Source: Pyrenula massariospora (Eukaryota > Ascomycota > Eurotiomycetes > Pyrenulales > Pyrenulaceae). From it: 64,000 nt of DNA. Below, piece after piece: positions 57,978 to 64,000 of the stretch. Where the stretch lies: contig JAGFMI010000002.1 in the NCBI GenBank assembly GCA_021030905.1, positions 744,001 through 808,000 on the forward strand, read 5' to 3'. A program made the position numbers and the translations under genes. A model generated the notes under the pieces. The model was not told where the DNA came from and ran no database searches. It was given only the letters and a program-made list of their open reading frames with translations. Numbering within the stretch: position 1 is the first letter of the stretch; each line of letters begins with the position of its first letter.

Positions 57978-59055
57978 ATGCGTTCTGGGACTAGCTCGCT
58001 CAAAATTTTGGTGATAGGTATGCTATTTCGGTGCATAATCGCTATATCCATTACTCATGAACTATGCTAGGGGGTAATCGAGGCATTGGGTTTGAACTAG
58101 TAAAAGGCCTTCTTCAACGTGGGCACCGAGTATTCGCAACATATCGCCCACAGTCAGCAAAGGATGAATCGGTTAAACAGGTCAGAGGAGTCTGCCGTTC
58201 CTCAATTGAGCGTTGATTCATCGCATTTAGCTTGCCGGTACAGGAGCTCAGCTGCTCGAAGTTGACTTCGTGGACGAAGCGTCAATACTAAATGCTGCTG
58301 GGCAACTAGAAAAGCGAGACCAGAGCCTTGATGTCTTGATCAATAATGGCGGTAAGCTCTCACAGGGTCGCTTGTGCACTCATTGAATGATCGAGGGATG
58401 CTCACGACAACTAGGTGTATACAATCTTTGGGATGAGAAAAGTTTCACTGAAATCAATGCCAGCGACCTGCTATGGCACTTCCAGGTCAACACCGTAGTA
58501 AGGGAGCATGAAGCAGAGGTTCAATATTGCATGCAACGCGCTTTCTTACAATTTATACACAGGGACCATTCTTGACTACGAAGCATTTCCTACCTGCACT
58601 GGCAAAAAGCCAGCTGGGTAAAGTCATCAATATCTCGTCTGATATGGGAAGTATAGGAGGTATTAATCATTCTGTAAAACTTCGCTCATACGTAGACTCA
58701 AAAAAGCAGATAACCATTCTGGGGGCAACCTTCCGTACCGAATCTCGAAGACAGCTTTGAATCAGTTTACACGCACAGCAGCTGAAGACCTAAAGCGCTT
58801 AGGTACGAATGTGAAGACAATAGCCGTCCATCCAGGCTTCTTGTCGACCAAGATGACAGGTAAGATCCTCAAGGACACTAGTAATTGCTGTTTCGGCTGA
58901 GCATGATAGGTTTCTATGGCGAAGATAACATGGATGAAAGCGTGCAAGGCATGATCAGGATCGTCGAAGACCTTGGAATGGATGAGAAAGAGGGAAACCT
59001 TAAACTTTCAAATGGTGGGTATGTTCGGTGGGACGGTGAGAAGATGGGTTTCTAG
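57978..59055 (+). CDS. Short-chain dehydrogenase/reductase (SDR)
   Basis: Seven exons (57978-58017, 58071-58180, 58231-58351, 58415-58497, 58563-58659, 58710-58859, 58910-59055) give 248 aa with every junction in phase; no exon is long enough to stand out alone. SDRs are NAD(P)-dependent oxidoreductases. The nucleotide-binding motif is GGNRGIGFELVKG (a TGxxxGxG variant), then VDFVDE and LINNGG. The catalytic Ser is in VINISSDMGSIG, and Tyr and Lys are in YRISK. HPGFLSTKMTG follows the active site. It resembles the small C-factor/sniffer-like cytosolic SDRs. It stays intact although it lies 0.7 kb from the AT-rich block and between two copies of the fold-back repeat. Substrate unknown. Confidence 0.9.
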
Positions 59056-59269
59056 GATGCCGGAATTGAAACTGTATAGCACAGTAAATAGCAGAGTGAG
59101 GTTCTTCAGGGTACTTCGAAAAGAGCTCCTCGCCACCAGAATGACACGCGAGGAGCTCGCGGCGATGAGCCAACAATTCCCCATCATCGCCTCAATTCAA
59201 TGGAGCCGTTACCGGGCGGAGCAAGCTAAGATCCAAGAAGAGTCTGGGTAGCAGAAATTGTGGCCGATC

Positions 59270-59369
59270 GATGCTAGGCGTCAGAAGTTATAGCGTATCC
59301 AACATGGGCCGGGCGGGCGCTAACTAGTGCTGAAAATCAGACGCGCCGCGACTTCTGAGACCCAGCCTC
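59270..59369 (+). mobile_element. MITE-like fold-back repeat, copy 3 (altered left arm)
   Basis: 100 bp, same orientation as copies 1 and 2. The right arm (CAGACGCGCC, then GCGACTTCTGAGACCCAGCCTC) is well preserved. The left arm (GATGCTAGGCGTCAGAAG, then TTATAGCGTATCC) differs from copy 2 mainly by C-to-T and G-to-A changes. The spacer GGGCCGGGCGGGCGC is slightly longer. No target duplication is evident. It begins 214 bp after the SDR stop and ends about 400 bp before the AT-rich block. Confidence 0.82.
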
Positions 59370-59775
59370 AATACCCATCACCGTTCCTATTCATTCTACA
59401 AAAAGTGTCATCTTGTTTGTAGGAATGCCGAGACTTTCGATAGCTGCCAATGGTATAAGCACGAGCAAACAGTCCACCTGAATGTGAATGGAATTTCTTG
59501 TTCATACTCAAGTTGTTTGCAAACTACAACGCTTTAAGAGCCGAAACAGTCTAATGGATCATCTTACCAAGAAACACTAGTTGTCCGATAAGAGTCTAAT
59601 GTCTTCCATGCCGGCTATAGAGCGGAGGCTGTTGAAAGATCGCTGCTCTCTAGGAGGGTACTCTTCCGACTACTTTAACGCCGCCGAATGCAAGACGTTT
59701 CTCAAACATCTATCATGGCCGTAGCATCGCGGCATGTATCGGGGCAGATACGAAGGCGAGACACGTATCTCCCGC
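59370..59775. other. Intergenic region up to the AT-rich border
   Basis: 400 bp of normal composition with no gene. It ends at the sharp change to AT-rich sequence near 59,775. Confidence 0.5.
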
Positions 59776-60459
59776 AAATACAAAATTATAAAAGGGGCTA
59801 TTATAAATAATTATATATATTATTACTATAAGGAGTTATTTAAACAGTCTATAATTAATATTTTATATTATTTATATAAATATTATATAAAAAATAAAGT
59901 ATTAAATTTTATTATTATTTTATATATCTCGCCGGTAACCCCCCCCCCCCCCCGGTTTAAAATTTTTTAAATTATTTTTTTTCATCTCCGTATTTTTCTC
60001 TGCCTAACTAAAACTATCTATAATAATAATTTAGTAGTTTAAGGTAAATTCCCTAACCTGTTTAAATTTTTTAGAGGATCCTTTTAAATATACTAAGATT
60101 ATAAATATTAAAGATATAAAAATTTTTTTTATAATAATTTATAAAACTGTTTCTGCAGTTCTCTGTAAAAAATTTTCTACAATAAAATATATTACTTTCT
60201 TAATAAACTATAAGTTATTATTATAACTTAATTTAGAGTTAGATTTTAACTATATAACTATATACTAATTTGCGCGTTAATTTATAAATTATTATATAAT
60301 AATAATTAACTATAATTATATATAAAAGTATAATTAAAATAAAATTTTATTCTATATCTTTTCTATATCTAACTGTTACGGACGTGGCGCCAGACACCTT
60401 TATTTGTATCTTCGGGATAGTTGCACCAAAATAAACTGGTTATATGACAAGAGTTGTTT

Positions 60460-60481
60460 GGAGAAGTAGTACTACTTCTCC
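60460..60481. repeat. Perfect 22-bp palindrome in a GC-normal patch
   Basis: Bases 60460-60481 equal their own reverse complement, with arms GGAGAAGTAGT and ACTACTTCTCC and no spacer. It lies within about 130 bp of near-normal composition that may be the LTR of the relic. Confidence 0.85.
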
Positions 60482-62931
60482 CGAATAATTTATTATTGCA
60501 ATTTAAATCGTTAGCGAGGTATTAAACAATTTAAAAACGCTATTTATATAATTTTAAGTGAAAATATATAGAAATCGGCTTCACATTTTTATAGATATAA
60601 AAATATATTTAACTTAAATAGTTAGATATTTAGTTAATTATAAAAGTATTGAACTATCTTTGTAATTTTTTTATAAATATTTTTTCTTGACTTAATTTTA
60701 AGTTATTTTTTAAAAATTAATTTGCGCAAATATTTTCCGGTAATTTAAAAGTATCTATATAACACTTTGAATATTTTAAAAATAGTTTATTTAAAATAAG
60801 GAGAATCCTCAACTAACTTTGCAGATATTAAAAAAGTGAAAGGATTTTTACCCAATAAATATAATAGAAATTGTTAAAAGTTTAATAACTGGTTTGCTCA
60901 ATACTAGATTTATTTTAAATTTTAAAGGAATAAAATTGCTATTAATAAATATATTATATTTGCAGCAGGGCTATTTCGAGAAAAAGTTTATAAATAGTTG
61001 AAGCTATAGATGCGGAACTATTTATTAGCTAAAATTAAAAAAGACAAAAAACTAGATAACTCTGAAATTGCTGCTGTTAAAATCTTTAAAAATTTTAATA
61101 TTTTTTAAAGAAAAATCGAAAAAGTGTTCGGTGCAGTGAATATTAAAAAAAATATTATTTAAATAATTTAATAAGTATAATAAATTTATTTCGCGGCAAA
61201 GTATATTCAATGTTTCGAAAAAATTTTTACAAAATTAAATTGAAACAATAAATTTTTTATGGTGATATTTCGAACAGGATTAAAAAATAATATTAAAAAC
61301 AAACTGATACATTTAAAAGCAAATTTTATTTTATTAAAAAAATTGATAAAGGAAGCTATACGTTTAAACAACCAGTTAAAAAATTATAAACTGAAAAAAT
61401 TATATAATTGACACTATATTGGATATTGAAAATTATTTAAAGGAATTTTTCAAGAAATTGGAGATTTTTATGTGTAAAGAATAAAAAAACTTGATCCAAA
61501 CGCAATGTAAATTAATAATATAGAGAAAAAGCTACAGAAAAGGAAAAATATAAATAAGAATATAGTTAGAAGCTGCTATTTTTGTGGTAAGAAAAGTTAT
61601 ATAGCTCGAAACTGCTGAAACAAATTAGTATACAAATTTAATATGGTTTATAAAACAGATATTTTAAAAATTGTATAAATCTTAGAGAAATTAATAGAAA
61701 TAAAGGAAGAAATGGATTCTAAAAAAAGAGACTAAAATATCTTTAATCAATTTACTAATAAAAAAATTTGAGTTCGTGAAGGACTCTTTTTATATAATTA
61801 TACAGTATCAGAGAATAATAAAATAATATAATTAAAAAAAATACAGAAAAAAGCCGATGTTTTTAAAAGATATAATAAAAAATAGAAAATATATACAAAA
61901 AATAAAAACTATTTAGTTATTTTAAAACGATATAGAAAAAATTCATAATTTGATAAATAAAATTTTTTCTATAAAAAAATCTACTGGAGCAAGTATATAT
62001 ATAAAAAATATATTTTTTATTAAACCGCTAGAGAAGAGTTTGGGAAATTAAAATACAAAAAAATATATATAAAAATATAGAAAGAATATAAAAACAAAGA
62101 TTGTTTATACTATTTATACAATAAAAAAATTAATATTTATTTTTTAGAAGAAATAAAGGCACTGAATTAAAAAATACAAATTATTAAATAAGAATAATTT
62201 TAAAGATATTAATTGGAAGACTGAAAATTATATTTATTGAATAAATATAAAACTTATCAGTCTTAAAAAATTATATATAGAGTTAAAAAAGTCAAAAATA
62301 AATATTTAACAATTAAATAGTAAAATAATATAATATATTTTCGATAGTAGTATTTTTTTGTCACTTTAAACCAACAAAAAAAAAAAAATAGTATAAAAAT
62401 TAGTATTATAGATTTAAAGTGCTATATTATAATAGCTGATATTGAAAATAGTATTTAAATTAAATATTTAGTACTATCAGATTATAGAAATTTATATAAA
62501 ACAAATAATGTATCAGAAGGCGCATCTAAAAATAAAATATATAAATATATCTTGAATCTATTGCTCTATAAATTTATATAAAAATTATTTGGAGGATAAA
62601 CGCGCACAAGATCTATTTTTTAGCAATTTAAAAATTTGGTATAAAGAAAGGTGAAAGAATTAAACTGATAATAAATATATTTAGTTGATATAGTATATTT
62701 ATATAAATAAATTTTTTTTGCCAAAAGTACAGCGCAAAAATATAAAAATATTTTTAAAGACATAGTTTGTGAAAGGAAATTGAAAATTCTGATAAAAAAA
62801 ATTTTGAGGAGGCAAAAAATAAACCCTTTGATTTATAAATTAAAGAGAAAAGATTTATATTATAGCCTCAAAATAATTAGCAAATACTAAAAGTGCATGT
62901 ATTATAAAAAAGAAAATTATTTTTTATAAAC

Positions 62932-63091
62932 TGTGAGATCTAGGTGGGTGACAACAGGCAAAGAGCAGAAGAACAATAGCTATTACCCTACATCCCATAG
63001 GTTTAAGACTTAAAGCTTAAAGAGCTATGTTCATATGCGCAGTGAGGGTGAATATCTCAGAGAGTCTTGGCAAGTCTTGGCAGGCATGACA
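62932..63091. mobile_element. Solo LTR-like insert nested in the relic
   Basis: 160 bp of normal composition inside the AT-rich relic, between what look like gag and pol parts. It begins TGTGAGATCTAGGTGGGTG and ends GGCATGACA, so it has TG...CA termini with short inverted ends. It is flanked by the direct repeat TAAAC (62927-62931 and 63092-63096), the 5-bp target duplication usual for LTR elements. The internal part is absent, as expected after recombination between two LTRs. Its light mutation load suggests it arrived later than the host relic was degraded. The Copia family is my guess from the terminal sequence. Confidence 0.75.
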
Positions 63092-64000
63092 TAAACAAAG
63101 AATAAAAGTTTTAATTAATTTTAAAGCCACAAAAAATATTATATTTTAAAAATATATAAATAAGTTAGGAATTTCGACAAAAAAAAAACAATAATATATA
63201 ATATATTGATCTTCGAGGGAGATAAATTAAAAATATAAAAAATATTGATCGAAATTGAATTATTGTAATATAAAATGAATAGTTACAAAAAAATAATATA
63301 TTTATATATTATAATTATGGCTGTCAACTAAGTAATTCTTGGTATATTATAATTATAAAAATATAATTTGAATATTGATTGGTAAACAAAAGAGCTCAAA
63401 CTTAATAAATATAATTGTATAACTATGCGAGAATCTGTGCAGTACTATAATATATTGGTAGAAAAAAAAAATAAAAAGTAAAAACCTTTGAAGACCCCTT
63501 TTTTAAAATAAAATAATTTCGTGAAATAAAGGTTGACTTTTTTTAATAATTTAAAAAAAAAAAATTGTGATAAAGACAGAGTATTGAAAAAATATATAAT
63601 TTTAATAATATTTTAAAAATACGCTGTGTGGAGTGAATTATTTTAAAAAAAAATAGATATAAATACATTATTAAAATATCAATTATAGAATTACGAAATT
63701 AAATTATAATTAAAAAAAGAATTTATATTCGGACTTATATATAGATTATTTGAAAAAAAATTTAATATTTTACAAAATTATATTTGCGACAATCTGAAAA
63801 AAGAATTTATTAAAAAATCTAAATTACCGGTAGGTTTATTGATTCTATTTATATTAAAAAGACAAAACGGAGAGTTATAATTATGTGTGAATTATTGAAA
63901 ATTTAATAAAATCATTGTTAAAAATAGGTATTTATTATTTAATATTGTAGAAATAAAAAACAGATTATAAAATATAAAGTATTTTATAAAGCTGGACTAG

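Larger units (their letters stand above)
59776..64000. repeat. AT-rich, RIP-like degraded repeat block
   Basis: Composition changes within a few tens of bases from about half GC to strongly A/T, dominated by TATA, AATA and TTTA words, and stays so to the window edge. There are stop codons in every frame and no host gene. This is the pattern expected where RIP has turned CpA into TpA over repeated DNA in filamentous ascomycetes. A run of 15 C (59939-59953) and two patches of normal composition (about 60374-60500 and 62932-63091) interrupt it. The Ty3/Gypsy relic and the solo LTR listed separately lie within it. Confidence 0.92.
60374..64000 (+). mobile_element. Ty3/Gypsy LTR retrotransposon relic, continuing past the window
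   Basis: A fossil element, broken in many places and long inactive. A possible LTR start is TGTTACGG at 60374, a common beginning of fungal Gypsy LTRs. Remnants in the expected order on + are a gag zinc-knuckle region (about 61,570-61,620), a protease region (about 63,320-63,400) and the beginning of the reverse transcriptase (about 63,830-63,960). The remaining pol and the 3' LTR would lie to the right. Dense transition damage points to strong RIP and an old insertion. The left boundary is uncertain, and the first 600 bp of the AT-rich block may belong to another element. Confidence 0.72.

Overview
The window is nuclear DNA of a filamentous ascomycete (Pezizomycotina). Genes are dense, with many introns of about 40-90 nt and GT/AG borders. 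The families include an APSES/Xbp1-type factor, a TRI12-like MFS pump, a hybrid histidine kinase, a 2EXR-like protein and a fungal Impact-domain protein. The last 4.2 kb is an AT-rich block that looks like transposon DNA degraded by repeat-induced point mutation (RIP). I cannot fix the class or genus from sequence alone.

Layout. At 1-1091 (-) lies a reticulon gene cut by the left edge. At 2131-2997 (+) is a 2EXR/F-box-like protein. At 3993-5629 (-) is an Xbp1-like APSES repressor. At 7522-12716 (-) is DNA topoisomerase II. At 13344-14240 (-) is a phosphoglycerate-mutase-fold phosphatase. At 15542-18331 (+) is a Gyp5-like TBC Rab-GAP, and at 19691-21657 (+) an MFS transporter. At 23268-24542 (-) is an unnamed multi-pass membrane protein. 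Then comes a 3 kb gap without a supportable gene, followed by a TRI12-like MFS pump at 27561-29421 (-).

From 31 to 50 kb is a mostly housekeeping block: Mediator subunit 4 (-), the RNA polymerase I largest subunit (-), diverging from it the splicing factor PRP3 (+), an OPT/YSL-type transporter (+), an Impact-domain protein (+), the AP-2 sigma chain (-), and diverging from that a hybrid histidine kinase (+). Many of these genes are split over several exons. Their exon sums stay in phase, which is the main support for the models. The block ends in accessory sequence: a transcription-factor-like protein without a zinc cluster (-), a hexose transporter (-) and a short-chain dehydrogenase (+).

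The most interesting structure is in the last 10 kb. A small fold-back repeat of 96-100 bp with long terminal inverted repeats occurs three times in the same orientation: once inside an intron of the hexose transporter, and once on each side of the short-chain dehydrogenase. The copy nearest the AT-rich block carries transition changes typical of RIP. The AT-rich block starts abruptly near 59.77 kb and holds a heavily decayed Ty3/Gypsy relic that runs off the right edge. A much less mutated 160-bp solo-LTR-like insert with TG...CA ends and a 5-bp target duplication sits inside the relic. A GC-AG intron in the RNA polymerase I gene and two perfect 22-bp palindromes are further points of note.
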